NCBI RefSeq assembly: GCF_947179165.1
Contig: NC_077247.1
Coordinates: forward strand, 10,069,001-10,133,000
DNA from: Solanum dulcamara
Taxonomy: Eukaryota; Streptophyta; Magnoliopsida; Solanales; Solanaceae
DNA: 64,000 nt
Direction: 5' to 3'
Part shown: positions 31,501-43,724 of the stretch, in pieces
Layout: every line of letters starts with the position of its first letter
How positions within the stretch are numbered: position 1 is the stretch's first letter
Notes under the pieces: generated by a model
The model's input: only the letters and a program-made list of their open reading frames with translations
Database searches by the model: none
What the model was told of the DNA's origin: nothing
Program-made: the position numbers and the translations under genes

Positions 31501-32436
31501 TTTCTAAAACATCTTGAATCACTTAAAACGAAGCCTTACACAAGGAGTTATACTCGTATTACTAACAGCGGTACAATTCAAAAACAGGTCTGTTAACAAG
31601 AACAAAAACCTCCTCTTTGTCCTAATGATAATTTTTTTGTTGTTAAATACCATCATATCACCATAGGATACCTTAAACAATTTATTCATAGAGCGAAATC
31701 GAAACCTCACTTGCTTTGGAGGGAACCTGTAGCTCTCTTCTCTCTTTTTCTAGGTTTTTCTCTCAACTTATCTTTTAATTTCTAAGTGTATGATGGTGAA
31801 AAATGAAAGGCTAGTCCCCAATATACATATATATATATAGTCCCTTATGAGGTGATACGTGGAATCCCATAGGGGTGATATGTGGCAGCCCCCTAGGGTG
31901 CCACCTCACACCATGTAGTTAATCATATGCTGCGACATGGCTGCATGGGGGTCCACCCCAATGTGTGTCACCTGCTTCCACGCATCACTTTCATGTGCTG
32001 CCATATGTACCTATCACATGCTGCCATGTGTCAAGTAGGTGAGTCACCTACTTGCTTCAAGTAGGTGCGTCATTTCCTTATTTCTCTTTCATGGGTTTGT
32101 AACCTGGTCACACTTTAAAAGCCTGTGTATTCCTTGCTACTTAATCTCAACATGCACTTGAGTAGCTTAAGTATGTAATACCTCCCAGTTGGTAGCTTAC
32201 GCGAGTCAATCGAGTCCTACGACTCATTTCTCAGCCTCCAACTCCTTTCGAGTTTTTATAACCCTATTTCCAATCTTTTCTATTATTGGGGTGTCTCATT
32301 CTTCCCTACTTAGAGTTTTTTGATTGTTTTATAGACTATCCGACTCACATGACGACTTCTAAGAAACTTAAGAGTCTTCCCAGAAACATAAGAAGCTTAA
32401 GAAGCGTTCAAAGGTACCAAAGTATGAGGTGTAATA
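28326..32436 (-). mobile_element. Solo family A LTR in B2 pol, target duplication GGTAA
   Basis: Left end TGTCACGACCCAACC at 28326, right end GAGGTGTAATA at 32436. It is flanked by GGTAA at 28321-28325 and 32437-32441. No primer-binding site or internal region is present, so it is a solo LTR left by LTR-LTR recombination. At 4.1 kb it is the longest A LTR here, partly because of its minisatellite at 29180-29450. Late landmarks include the GGGACT/AAGCAGG promoter-side block (31850-32080) and TTTAAAAGCCTGTGTATTCC. Frames at 28953-29225, 29141-29476, 29176-29499 (minus), 29974-30264 (minus), 30412-30606, 31037-31249, 31317-31499 and 31519-31710 (minus) all lie inside it and are not genes. Confidence 0.88.
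29180..29450 (-). repeat. Intra-LTR minisatellite, ~41-42-bp unit
   Basis: Six or so direct repeats with core CCCGGCCCTTTATGGGACTC followed by GGTGTCATTATCATATACCATA. The core is the reverse complement of the 35-bp unit at 450-850 and 55490-55790, but the unit here is 41-42 bp. Single degenerate units also occur at 28970-29010 and 29095-29125. Confidence 0.85.
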
Positions 32437-33650
32437 GGTAAAGGTTAATCCATTTGAGTGTATCATCATGGGGTGCTCTTATTCTATTTGTGAAGAAGAA
32501 AGATGGGATTATAAGGATGTGCATTGACTACAAGCAGCTGAATAAGGTGTCAGTGAAGAACCGTTACCCCATGCCTCACATTAATGAATTTTTTAATCAA
32601 CTCTAAGGTGTCGCAGGATTTTCTAAGATAAAATTGAGGTTTTCTTACCATCAAATGAGGTTTAGGGTTGCTTACATCCCTAAGATTGCATTTAGGACTC
32701 GTTACAACCACTATGAGTTCCTTGTTATGTCTTTTGAGTTGACTAATGCCCCTATCACCTTCATAGAATTGATGAGTCAAGTGTTCAGGCGATAAATTGC
32801 TTTATTTGTCATTCTCTTCATTGATGATATGTTGGTATACTCACAGACCCAGAGTGAGCATAAGAAACATTTAAGAATAGTGCTCTTGACATTCAGAGAT
32901 CATCAAGTTTATGCAAAGTTCTGAAAGAGTAAGTTTAGGCTTAAGTCTGTAGCATTCTAGGGGCATTTGGTGTCTAAGGAGGATATTATAGTTCATCCAA
33001 TGAAGAATAAGACTATTCGAGATTGGGACAAGCCTACTTCTTTGGTGAGGTTCATAGCATCGTCAAAATAGTGAGTTATTATACATGCTTTGTTTAGGGA
33101 TTTTCTACTATTGTAGCCACTTTAAATTAGTTAACTTGTGAGGATGTTCTTTTTCTATAATCAGTGGAGTGTGAGATGAGTTTTCGTAGGCTCAAGGAGT
33201 TACTTATGTTCGCTCCTCTTTTGACTCTTCAAATTGAGGACGAGGGATTCATGGTACATTATGATGCATCCGGTTGGTTTAGGTATTATATTGATGCAAT
33301 GAGGCTAGTTCATAGCTTATTCCTTGAGGCATCTTAAGTTGCATGAGTGCAACAACCCACCCATGACTTGTAGTTGGTAAGTAGTTTTTATGCTAAAGAT
33401 CTAGAGGCACTATCGATATAGTGTTCTTTATAAGACCTATACTGATCACAGGAGCATTAATACACCTAGAGAGACCTTAATTCATTGAAGCATCAGTTGA
33501 TTAATATTCTAAAAGACTATGACCTATCTATTCTAAATAATTCGGGCAAGGTAAATGGAGTAGTAGACGCCTTGAGCCGAAAGACGTTATGGGTTGTCTA
33601 ACTTCGTTTCTATTTCAAAAAGACTACTGGCTTTAGATATCTAGTTCTTA
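32437..33650 (+). pseudogene. B2 pol: reverse transcriptase and RNase H
   Basis: Resumes the B2 pol after the solo LTR. In shifting frames it reads [40 protein letters not shown] (32480-32590), YHQMRFRV and a [21 protein letters not shown] block, and the catalytic block [10 protein letters not shown] near 32820. Farther on are GHLVSKE (~32960), FRRLKELLMFAPLLTL (~33185) and VHYDASG of RNase H (~33255). Stops occur throughout. The wording (MRMCIDY, FIDD) fits chromovirus-type gypsy RT. The gene is inactive. Confidence 0.8.
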
Positions 33651-34680
33651 GCCAATCGAATGATTCAACTTGATCTTTTAGATTCCAATTGAGTATTAGC
33701 CCATGTGAGGGTTCAGTCATCTTCAGTAAATCAGATCTATGGTCGTCAGTTTGATCATCTCTTTTATGGCACTCAGAGATAGGGTGTTGGCAAGTGATGT
33801 TAGTCGGGCTACTTTAGATTTAGATGGGATTTTGAGATTCACTGACCAATTATGTGTTTTGAGAGTTAGGGGTTTGATTTAGCTGATTCTTTCCAAGGCC
33901 CATGACTCCAGATATTCCATCCATCTGGACACAACTAAGATGTATAATGATTTAAGGAAACCCTACTAGTGGATTGGTATGGGGAGAGATATCTACCATT
34001 ATGTGTCTTGTTGTTTGTATTGCAAGTAAGTGAAGGACGAGCATATGAGACTTGGTAGTTATTTTTAGATATTACCCAATCTGAAGTGGAAGTGGGAGTG
34101 TATCACCATGGACTTCATTATGGGGTTTCCTCGCACTGCTAGAGGTATTGATAGTATTTGGGCTATTATTGATCCATTGACCAAGTCAGTACACTTCCTA
34201 CCCATTATACTTCCTTCAGTGCTAAAAGGTTGGCTCATATGTACATTCAAAAGGTGGTTCATCTTTTTGGTGTGCTTATATCTATCATATCAGACTGGAG
34301 TTCATAGTTCACTACCAGTATTTTGAAGGCTTTTCAGGAGGAATTCAGCACCCATGTTCACCTTAGCAGAATATTTCATCCATAGACTAATGGCTAGTCA
34401 GAGCATAATATTCAGGTCCTTGAGGACATGTTGCGATCTTTTGTTATAGATTTTGGGAGTTATGGGACCAGTTCTTACCTTTGGCAGAGTTTGTGTACAA
34501 CAATCACTACCAATGTAGCATTAAGATGGCCCTATTTGAGGATGTATATGGTAGGCATTGTTGCTCTCCAGTTGGTTGATTTGAGTCTATGGAGCCTAGG
34601 TCACATGGTAAAGACTTTCTTTAGGAGGGTTTGGATTAGGTAGAGGGTAATTCAAGATAGGCTCATGACAGCTTAGAGTA
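33651..34680 (+). pseudogene. B2 pol: integrase
   Basis: The zinc-binding region near 33880-34030 is degenerate (a CLYCK remnant at ~34013). The core follows in the open frame 34108-34326 as [32 protein letters not shown], with the first catalytic aspartate intact in MDF. The second aspartate block survives as IISDWSSxF-like text near 34290, after a frameshift. The region 34430-34660 gives LRSFVIDFGS, then YHSSIKMALFEDVYGRHCCSPVG-like fragments in another frame. Several frameshifts make it non-functional. Confidence 0.75.
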
Positions 34681-35200
34681 GATACTAGAGTTATGTGGAT
34701 CACTGGCATTGACCATTGAGGTTTTCTATTGGTGATCGGGTATTTCTCCAAGTATCATCAATGAAGTGCATGATGAAATTTTAGAGGTAGGGCAAGCTCA
34801 GCCCCAGGTATATAGGATTATTTGAGATTTTGAGGAAAGTCAGAGAGGTTGACTATGAGTTAGCCCTACCTCCAGCACTATCAGTTATCCACCAGTCTTA
34901 CATGTTTTGATGATATGCTGGTATATTCCAAATGAGTCTTATGTGCTCCAATATGATTAAGCTGAGTTGGACGATTGTCTGACGTTTGTAGAGGAATTGA
35001 TGGACAATCTAGCTAGAGATGTAAGATAACTGCGATCAAGATTTATTCCTATTGTTAAGTTCTATTCGAGGCACTATCCAATCAAAGAGGCTACCTGGGA
35101 GACCGAGAAAAAGATACAAGAGTAGTTCCCTGACATATTTGAACCTTCAGGTACTTTTTGACTCTTACATTCGTGGACGAAAGTCCTTTTTAGTAGTGGA
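34681..35200 (+). pseudogene. B2 pol: integrase C-terminus, chromodomain-like tail and 3' leader
   Basis: Broken-frame text includes FSIGDRVFLQVSSMKCMMKF, DYELALPPALSVIHQS, and LTFVEELMDNLARDVRQLRS. It continues as RHYPIKEATWETEKKIQE and FPDIFEPSGTF, ending at ~35159. The W-E-x-E pattern is that of the chromodomain-like tail of this lineage. The ~40 bases that follow (GTGGACGAAAG, TTTTTAGTAGTGGA) form the short leader before the 3' LTR. Confidence 0.78.
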
Positions 35201-37720
35201 TGTTGTAATGATCCTCTAGGTAATTTTTTCCTTAATTTCTCCTTTTTGTTATTTAGAGCGTTCCTGTAACAACCCCAAGTACCTTAGAACTTTCTAGCAC
35301 TGGTTGTTCAATATTAGGACCATTTCCCTATTTTGGAGCTTTTACAACTTGAAAATTTGACTTTCGTCATAATATCCAGCAAACCACCTCAAAATGGAAT
35401 TTTAACTAGTCCATCAGCTTTGGAATGGGCAAATCAGGCTAATAGCACAATTGGCTTGAGTATCGAGGTACTCAGTACGATATATGGCCATTTGGCACTT
35501 TAGACATTAAAATTTAGCCTAAGGTTGACTTTTGTCAATATTCTTGGAAAACATACTTGAACAAAAAAATTGTCAGAGTGGTTAGCTCAGGAATATCAAG
35601 TTTGGTCTAAAATAACCCTTCACTTGCTTCCCGAGGCTTCATGACTAATCTGGAGGCCCATTGTGAAATTTTAGTTAAAATGGCACATGGGTGTACGACC
35701 CACTTTATTAAAATGACCTTCTATGAGAATTTCAAATGCACCATTGTGTCCGAAAAATCAAATTTTATGGTGTAGCATATCTCATTTGCACACATAGGAT
35801 TCCGAAAATATTTCGAACACCCCATCAGAGATTTGACCTTGGCTAAGATATGTTTTGCTCACACTTATTGGTGCAGGCCACCATAGCCTTTATATTCACG
35901 AGGCCCTGAGCCATGATCATAAGGTCTTAGTGTTCTCTTCTTCGCGATAGCAAGGACTCTTCTAAGATCACGAAGGGTAAACTTCTAATGGCTCGCGACC
36001 ACAGAATTTTGTCTGGTCTTTTCATTTAAAACTAAACCCCGACCAGCCCTCACTTTCAAATTTCATTTGGCAATTTCCACTTCATTTCTCGACCAAAATT
36101 AGAGATTCAAAGACCAATATGTCTAGAATTTTTGTGGCTACTTGGTTTGGTAAACGGGAAATGTTGGAGATTCATAGTTCGAGGAAAAATTATTTGTAGC
36201 TGGTGTCATTGATGTATTTTTAAGCTTAATTTATGAAATTCTTGCATGTTGTTGTTTAAACTAATTCGAGCCTTGAATTGTATTCCTTTTTGGAACACAA
36301 ATCCAAGGTAATGTTGAGGACCTTTTCACGGAATTAATTTCAGAATCTCCAGAGTGTGTCCCACATTCCTTTTTTTTACTCTATTAATGTTGTAACTTAT
36401 TTTTGTAACTTACAGTTAAAATGACCCTATTAATGTTTTAACTTATTTTTTATAGTGTGGCACAATTCAGAGGCTATTAGAAAGGGGAAAGCTCCATCTC
36501 AGTTAATTTGGATTGTGTGTGATTGGCTCATAGGTAGGCCATGGTTTCCCCATCTTTAGAACGAGCTTGAGAATATGATTATTTTTTGATTAGTTGGAAT
36601 TTGGGATTGCGTCGTATTGAATCATGGTTACATGTTTAGAAATAATGTGTTAGGCCTTTTTCAGGATTTTATCGGGTATTTGTGAGCATGCTATTTCTCT
36701 TCTTTTTTTCATCCATGCCTTGTGGTGCATTTGTAGACTTGTTTTATCTTTTATGTTGAGCATGTTTGGCCTTAGCCTAGGTTGACTAGATATTTCTTTA
36801 GAAATGCATGAGTCGGACCCGATAGGCCTTAGTTATGCCTCAATGTCATTTCAACCGACTTAGATCCTTGTAGACTGGTGTAGCAAACTTGAGTCTAATA
36901 GTATGAGTATTAGTTAGACAGAATGCTTACTTCGATGACATTCGATCCTATGCCTACAAATTTTGCAGCTTTATGAGTTTCAGCAGCGACGCCAGGTTCC
37001 GTTCTAGAATACAAAATTAGTTTGGCATTCATCTAAGATGGTTTTATTGATTGAGTAACTCTGGACGACTATCCATAGAGTTTGGAAATTATTGAATCTT
37101 TGGGAGTACTTATAATAGCTATATTGGGCACTTTTTTTGGGCATTCGAATTCCAGCTCTGACCTCGACTATATTGAAACTTTCGATGAGCATCCAGTTAG
37201 ATGTTCATCCTCGAACATTCAGATCCTTACAAAAAGAATTTGATTAGAGATCCAACCTCATTTGCTTGATACTTGATCGGTTACTTGGATACTTCTGTTG
37301 AGCATCCGGTTGGAGGTTTGACATTTGTTTGGTTAGATTCTATTGAATTGGGTTGATCGTGAAGTTCTAAATTCTCCGGTATTGTATTCTCAGTTTCAGT
37401 TCCCAGTAGTTATAGCTGTTTTGTGTACTCGTCGAGCTTATGGGGTCCGTTTGGGTTTTATTTAAATTTATGCACGAGTGTATCTTTGGGGGTTATAGCG
37501 GTCTAGTTATGTGAAATAGTTGTATATTATTTTAGTTTGTTCGTTCTACACTATGCATTCTTTACATTATTTTAGACTTCTGTTCTTGACTTTGCTCTTC
37601 CCTTTTCCTTGTTTTTATATTCATTTTACTTTTCAAGCTCAGTCGGCCTATGAAGCTTACTGGGTACCTACTGTTTTGGTACTCATACTACACTCTGCAT
37701 ATGTTTTAGTGATGCTGGTT
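35201..37720 (+). mobile_element. B2 3' LTR (3' end truncated)
   Basis: Starts TGTTGTAATGATCCTCTAGG directly after the pol leader. It aligns with the B1 LTR at both ends, but is ~700 bases shorter between shared landmarks. Similarity to B1 is lost after the TGGTACTCATACTACACT block near 37716. Frames at 37004-37192 (minus) and 37520-37750 are LTR sequence. Confidence 0.75.
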
Positions 37721-37944
37721 CGAGCATGTAACCTTCCTAAAAATGCCTAGGGAAAACGTCACTCGTATAACCGATTATCCTTATCTTTTTTGGAAAGTTT
37801 GAGTCTGGAATATCGATCAGGGGGGGCAAAACTTGAGCAGAATTTATCTCGGTGGATTTATAGGACCCGTATAGTGACAGATAAACTTTGCAACAAATTT
37901 CTCAAAATAATGAGGTACGCGGAAGCTACGCGGAAGCCCACTTA
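37721..37944. other. Unassigned junction between B2 and C2
   Basis: About 220 bases that match neither LTR clearly. They could be the diverged B2 LTR end or the diverged C2 LTR start. A 12-base tandem duplication (TACGCGGAAGC twice) lies at 37916-37938. No gene is visible. Confidence 0.35.
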
Positions 37945-39777
37945 TTTCTATTTAGTGTAATTTTTCTCCGATGTCAAAATTTGGCCAAAATCTCATTCAC
38001 TAAAAATTGGCCTATTGGGGAGTAGCTTCGAGTCGCAGACATGGGTGAGGTTTTTTGTCCGAATTCAGTTTTGAGTAAGGGCACTTAAGACTATTCCCAA
38101 ATTGCTAGTTAATGAATTTAGAAATTTTTAGGGCCTAATTGTACTCTATAAACGACCCTAAATCTTTAATTTCCTTCATTCAATCACAATTCACTTATTT
38201 AAATATTTTACTCTCTAAATAAGCTCTCAACGACTTTACTGAAGACCTCCAAGAAATTCACTCAAGCTCTCCATCAAAATTCTAAAATTCTTAAAAATTC
38301 TTTGATCTTCTCACTCAAGGTATATAGGTAATTGATCCTACGGTACTTTCACCCATGGAGCCCAAAAAATTCCCTACTTTTCAATCAATTAAAGTATGCT
38401 TTCTTATGGGTTCTATGATTTTCATTCTAATTTCATGAATTATTATTCTAATTATGATTATGAGTCTATTTTAATACAAATTGATGGTTATTGAATTTAA
38501 TTGAAAAGTTTTTCCATTAATTTTCCTATATTGATCTTTAGCGCTCATGATATGAATTATGGGTATTTTCAGTTATAATTTCAAATGATATTATCTTTAT
38601 GTATTATGTATGGGCTGATAGAAAGCATATTCTCTTCAAGTCATTTTCATGATTTTCAAGTCAATCTATCATGTATTCATGTTTTAGCCTTATTTCCAGG
38701 TATGAATTATGATTATGTATTTCAATTATGATCAAACTATCAATTTCATGCAAATAATGGAAAACATGACTTAAGGCCCTACGTGGTGACGTAGTACCTA
38801 AGGATATGAATTATGCAAGTATGATTCATAATGTGGAAGACCAATACTTACATTGCACTTAAGTTATGAAATTAGCTACTATATAAATTTTAAACCTATG
38901 ATCATGTCTATGATGTATGTTAACTATGATTTCTATATTATGATATGAATTTCATGGGATTTGACGTAGCAATAAGTCGATTTAAGGTGGGGGCCCTATC
39001 AAATGCCTTAGTAGTAGCCTTATATCTCATAAACTACGTGCCATCATAGGTTACCTTATGGCTTAGCTAGTGGATCCACATATAGCGTATGTACATAACC
39101 TGCCTAGCGGGCTAGAGTCTACAATGAACAGTAGATTCCCCTTTCTTCTGATGTAGGGGTAACATTAGGATTCCATGTTATGGCTCGCATGGTCTTATTG
39201 TCGGTTATGGTTCTATCCCACATATGTATGACCACTTTTGTACTTTCCCATGACTTTACTTATGTCTTCATACCATGTACCTTACTTGATCATTGCATCT
39301 TATTATTTACATTCCATGTCATTCCCTTATAATTAGTACATTCAAATATACTAACACATATTGTTGTCTATATTGTCTTATAATGTAGGGGTTGAAGTTG
39401 AGGATCATATCCATCCATGTGGCTAGTTGAGATTTTCTATCAGCGCAGATCTGATGAGTCTTCATCTATCGAGAACTAGTTATCGAGTTGGCTATTATCT
39501 CTAAAGACTTTTGTTATGATTCATATTGAGGGTGAGCTAGGGGCATGTCTTAGTCCCTGCCCATGTTCTTGAGTAGAGGCATCTAGTTGGACAAATATTT
39601 CTAGTCTATATTGTCATATGATGTTCATCATTTACTATTCATGATTTAGACTCTCTTATGATGTTTCTGCTTCTAGTTAAGCTTTTGAATGCTTATGATA
39701 TGAACAGGAGTCTTGGCTGTAGCCCTTTAGGATTTTGATTGCCGTGTTACGAATATGCCATAGGTTGGGTCGTGACA
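37945..39777 (+). mobile_element. C2 5' LTR
   Basis: Colinear with the C2 3' LTR (51308-52965). Examples are CTCCGATGTCAAAATTTGGCC versus CTCCATTGTCAAAATCTAGCC and the AATTGATCCTA block. It ends in GGTTGGGTCGTGACA at 39777, followed by a primer-binding site. The exact start is uncertain (about 37945) because the first ~25 bases differ. It contains GGTGAGCTAGGGGCATGTCT and the GCCGTGTTACGAATATG block near its end. Confidence 0.8.
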
Positions 39778-39781
39778 AACT

Positions 39782-39793
39782 TGGTATCAAATC
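39782..39793 (+). promoter_or_regulatory. Primer-binding site of C2 (initiator-Met tRNA type)
   Basis: TGGTATCAAATC, four bases after the 5' LTR end. It is complementary to the 3' end of initiator-Met tRNA except for the change from TGGTATCAGAGC. It primes minus-strand cDNA synthesis. The altered bases would weaken priming. Confidence 0.8.
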
Positions 39794-39971
39794 ACAACAT
39801 TTAAGATATCCTAGGGTGACCAACGTGCCGCATCAAGTGTAGTCTAATTCATTGTTGTGAAGCGCGCCACATCTATGAATAGGAGGTTATAAGATGTTTT
39901 AGGAATTCTTTCTTATTTAATGATCTATGTCGTACGATAGAGTTTGTTCTAAGACTTCCTTTCCCTAATGA

Positions 39972-41088
39972 TTGATCTTTGTGATTTTTAGAAAAATACC
40001 TCTAAGAAGACTACTGTTTCCAAGGGAAAACAATGCTAATAGATCTCAAGCTCCCCTGGCTTGTCAAGAAAATGGTCCCCTACCCGAGCAAGTAGCTAAC
40101 ATGGGGTTCCATACCACCATTACTATGCTAGCTCAAGTAGTGACCAACCAAGGGGTTGTGGCTCCTTATAATGTTCCTACTCCGGCCTCAGGAGTGTGGG
40201 ACTTTGCACGAATGAACTTTCCAGAGTTTCATGGATCAAAAGTTGATGAGGATCCCTAAGAGTTCATTGATGAGGTCTACATGATAGTGAGTATCATGGG
40301 GGTGACATGGAAGAGAAGGCAGAGTTGGCGGCTTACCAACTTAATGGTGTTGCTCAAGTTTGGTACGTTGAATGGAAGTTACAAAGGGTGGATGTAAGTC
40401 TTATTGAATGTGAAGCCTTCAAACTTGCTTTCCTTGATAGTTTTTTCCCTCTTGAGCTAAGGGAGGCTAATGTGATGGAGTTAATAAATCTTCAACAAAG
40501 CAATATGGGAAAGAGCGGATATGCCCTCAAGGTTACTAAGCTATCTAAGTATGCTCCAATATTGGTTTTTAATCCACGTGCCTAAATAAGTCAATTCATA
40601 TTGGGGTGTGCAACGTGGTACCTAAGTAACATCATACCACCATCCCTTTCAAAGAGATAGACATATCTCGGCTCATGACTTTTGCTGAACAAATTAAAGG
40701 AGAAAAACTTAAGGTGATGAGAATAAGGGATTCTAAGAGGGCTCGGTATGTAGGTGGGTTCTCCAATATTAGGACCAGTGGTAGTAGCTGCCTCTCTCCA
40801 CAAGTCTAAAGTGTGGGAATGAATTTTGCTAAAGATAGGGTGCCATACCCTAAATCTCAAGGAGGAAAAGGTGTAAATACTAGTAGCCCTTATTTTCCTA
40901 AGTGTGCAAAGTATGGAAAGAATCATGGAGGGAACTGCTTGATGGGAACGGATGGCTATTATGGATGTGTTAAGATGGGCCATAAGCAATTCGATTGCTC
41001 TTATTTTCCCAATAAAGGTGGAGAAGATAGTCCTAAAGGAGACCAAGTGCAACAAGGCTCCCAAGCTCAACCTAAGGGTGGTCAATGA
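39972..41088 (+). pseudogene. C2 gag
   Basis: Three open pieces make one gag. 39972-40259 ends with WDFARMNFPEFHGSKVDEDP, the conserved capsid entry. 40307-40585 reads EEKAELAAYQLNGVAQVWY and SFFPLELREANVMELINLQQ. 40813-41088 holds the nucleocapsid. Between the last two, VHAQQVEEK-like text is replaced by LTFAEQIKGEKLK in another frame. The zinc knuckle reads CAKYGKNHGGNC and then YYGCVKMGHKQFDC. The first cysteine of the expected CYGC-x3-GH-x4-C is tyrosine, so this knuckle has lost a metal ligand. Stops occur at 40258, 40585, 40807 and 41086. The 176-codon minus-strand frame at 40591-41121 is the shadow of this gag. Confidence 0.88.
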
Positions 41089-41890
41089 AACAACCGATTC
41101 TATTCTCTTCACGATAGGCAAGATGTGGATGAGACTCTCGATGTGGTCATGGGTGTGTTATAGGTCTTTAACTTTGATGTTTATGCATTGCTTAATCCGG
41201 CTGCCAACTTGTCTTTTGTTACTCCTTACCTTGCTATGATATTTGATATGTACCCTGAGTGTTATTAGAACCTTTTTTAGTTTATACTCCCATTGGTGAT
41301 TCGGTATTATCCATGAGAGCTTATAGAAATTGTCCCATGTCATTCCTGCACAAAGTTATTCCATGTGATCTTGTTGAACTCAACATGACTGATTTTGACA
41401 TCTTTCTTGGTATGGATTAGTTACATGTCGCTTATATATCTATATGTTGTAGGACTCATGTGGTTAAGTTTCACTTTCCTAATGAGCCTATTCTTTAATA
41501 AAAGGGTAATAATTCAGTGGTTAAGGGTCGATTCATCTCATGTATTAAGGCCCGGAAAATGATTTCCAAAGGACGCATTTATCAAATTGTGCGAGTTAGG
41601 GACGTTGATTCCAAAACTCATACTCTTGAGTCGGTCCCTATAGTTAATGAGTTTTCTGATGTGTTTCCCGGTGATTTGCTCGCTATTCCCCCAGAAAGTA
41701 AAATTGACTTTGGCATAGATCTCCGTACCGATACCAACCTATTGCTATTCTTCTTTATCGTATGGCTCCGGTGGAACATAAGGAGTTGAAAGATCAATTG
41801 AAGGATTTATTTTTAATGATTTTATAAGTCAGTATTTCACCATTGGGTGCTCCTGTGTTGTTTCTTAGGAATAAAGATAGGTCACTCTAA
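41089..41890 (+). pseudogene. C2 pol: protease and linker
   Basis: Broken protease text includes a VFNFDVYALLNPAANLSFVTP block (~41165), where the usual active-site triad (DxGA/DSGA) appears as LLNPAANLSF. Next come NCPMSFLHKVIPCDLVELNM and TDFDIFLGMD (41390-41415), the end of the protease fold. Then CCRTHVVKFHFPNEPIL. The open frame 41517-41789 reads VVRDV-like [45 protein letters not shown], the linker before RT. Loss of the protease active-site aspartate and several stops show decay. Confidence 0.8.
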
Positions 41891-42345
41891 ATGTGTATAG
41901 ACTACCGGCAAATGAATAAGGTCACCATAAAGAACAAATATCCAATTCCGAGGATAAATCATCTGTTTGACCAATTACAAGGAGCAAGTTACTTCTCTAA
42001 GATTGACCTCTATTCTGGTTATCATCAACTAAGGGTGAGGGAGAGTGACATTCCAAAAATGGTGTTTCGTACAAGGTATGATCTTTTTGAATTTGTGGTA
42101 ATGTTGTTTGGTTTAATTTATGCTCCTGCTATTTTCATGTATTTGATGAATCGTATTTTCAAGACATACATGGACATGTTCGTAGTGGTGTTCATTGATG
42201 ACTTCTTAATTTACTCTCGGAATGAGGAAGACCACATGGGTCACTTTAGAATTGTGTTGCAAACCTTAAGAGAGAAGCAATTACTTGCCAAATTTAGTAA
42301 GTGTGAGTTTTGGCTAAGGGAATTGCATCTCGTGGCCATGTTGTG
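41891..42345 (+). pseudogene. C2 pol: reverse transcriptase (interrupted)
   Basis: Longest clean coding stretch in the window: an open frame from 41891 that starts [20 protein letters not shown]. It runs through [27 protein letters not shown] and [19 protein letters not shown]. The catalytic block is [17 protein letters not shown] near 42190, then [23 protein letters not shown] carries the two catalytic aspartates of the YxDD-type box. At 42346 element D begins. The reading frame resumes after D at 49381 with FGDGIKIYPKKIEVVRNWP, exactly where the family consensus would continue. RT is thus nearly full length but split and preceded by stops. Confidence 0.92.
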
Positions 42346-43396
42346 TGATAACTCTAAGGATGGTAATCTAAAACAAACTAGAGTATTAACTAAAATAAAT
42401 GTGGAAGCAAAACTGGAAACTAATTAAAGAAACTAAACAAGAATTGAAGATATGGGTTTGACATGATCCAAATAACAATAAATTGGTTAATAGTGGAACC
42501 AAATGCCTTTACTTGAGAAACTAATAAAGTTTTAGAATCGGATTTTGACCGCTTCATGAGTAATGCTAGACAACAATTAGTAAGATTACTAACCGCCTTC
42601 TAAAAAATACAAAGAAGAAACAATAGATGTCTAAAAAGAAGCTATCTTACTACCTTGAACTATGAACTAGTTAGGTTGAAACATAAATTCAAAAGCAATT
42701 TGCCACAAAGGTTCAAAGAACTCTCAATATATGATTCTTGAATCTCTCTCTTTTAAAGTAACAAAGCTCTCATTTATATAGTAGTAAGAAGGGGTTGTTC
42801 AAGATAAAATAATATATTAAAAATGGCATTTTCTAGAGTCCTAGATGGTTGTCCACACACATGACACATAATGGCAAAATAGAAGAAAAACAGGACCTCC
42901 TAAAGGCTTAGTGGGTTGCCCAAATATATGACTTACAATGTCAAAATATAAGAAAAAATGACACATCCTAAATTAAAATAAGGCTTCCCACACACATAGG
43001 TACAATAAGTTCAACATAGAAGAAAAATGACATTAAACACTAGTTCTAGAAACTAGTTAAATGACTAAATATGTTCTGAAATTTTCTCTTCATTTGTGGG
43101 CTGATTTGGAACATATTTTCTCTCATCTTGGACTTTAATTCGGGACTAGTTTGCATGAAATTGGACCCTAATATTCATCCTCTTAGACTAGAATTTGGGC
43201 CACCAAATAGTTGTAGCATTTGGACAATTCATTTTCCTTGGGTTTTAGCTCTTCTTCCCCAATAAAACATTCTTTAATTGCGAATTCCAACCCATCAAGA
43301 TTGTCTTGAAATTTTCTTATTTTGGATCTAGTCATGAGGCCTTTTGGAAACTCCAAAGCTTTCTTAAATATTGTTGAGCTTCCATCGATGCTATCA
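42346..43396 (-). mobile_element. Element D 3' LTR (1,051 bp)
   Basis: Bounded by TGATAACTCTAAGG at 42346 and ATCGATGCTATCA at 43396. A purine-rich GAAGAAGATGGAAA (minus strand, ~43397-43411) immediately precedes it and would be the polypurine tract. It retains ~228 bases (about 43080-43305) that the 5' LTR has lost. The frame at 43183-43422 (minus) spans the LTR edge and is not a gene. Confidence 0.88.
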
Positions 43397-43430
43397 TTTC
43401 CATCTTCTTCAAGAAACGACATTCTCTAAT

Positions 43431-43724
43431 TTAATCCTGCATCAAATAAAGAAATATCAGATAATTAAAGGTAGCACTAACTTGATATTCACTAGGATGA
43501 TCAAGTTTGTAAGAATCGTCACCAATCATTTCGAGGAATTCGAATGGACCATCTCCTCTTGGGTCTAATTTTGATTTTCTTTTAGTACGAAATCTTTCCT
43601 TCCTAAAGTGTACCCATACTAGATATCTAGGCTTAAAAATAACAGATTTTCGCCCCTTATTTCTCCTAAAGATAGTTTGTCCATTGTTCATTTCAATTTT
43701 AAGTCTTGTTTGTTCATGTATCAT
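43431..43724 (-). pseudogene. Element D integrase C-terminus
   Basis: Open frame of 97 codons containing RNKGRKSVIFKPRYLVWVHFRKERFRTKRKSKL, then PRGDGPFEFLEMIGDDSYKLDHPSEYQVSATFN. This is the GPY/F module that binds DNA or contacts the integrase core in gypsy elements. It ends within ~35 bases of the 3' LTR. There is no chromodomain after it, unlike the C and B families here. Integrase core text between 43725 and 44113 is broken by frameshifts; a [24 protein letters not shown] block (second catalytic Asp) is readable in frame pieces near 44045-44105. Confidence 0.85.

Noticed and set aside
40591..41121. 176-codon minus-strand open frame
   Set aside because: It is antisense to recognisable gag (zinc-knuckle region) on the plus strand and has no domain of its own.
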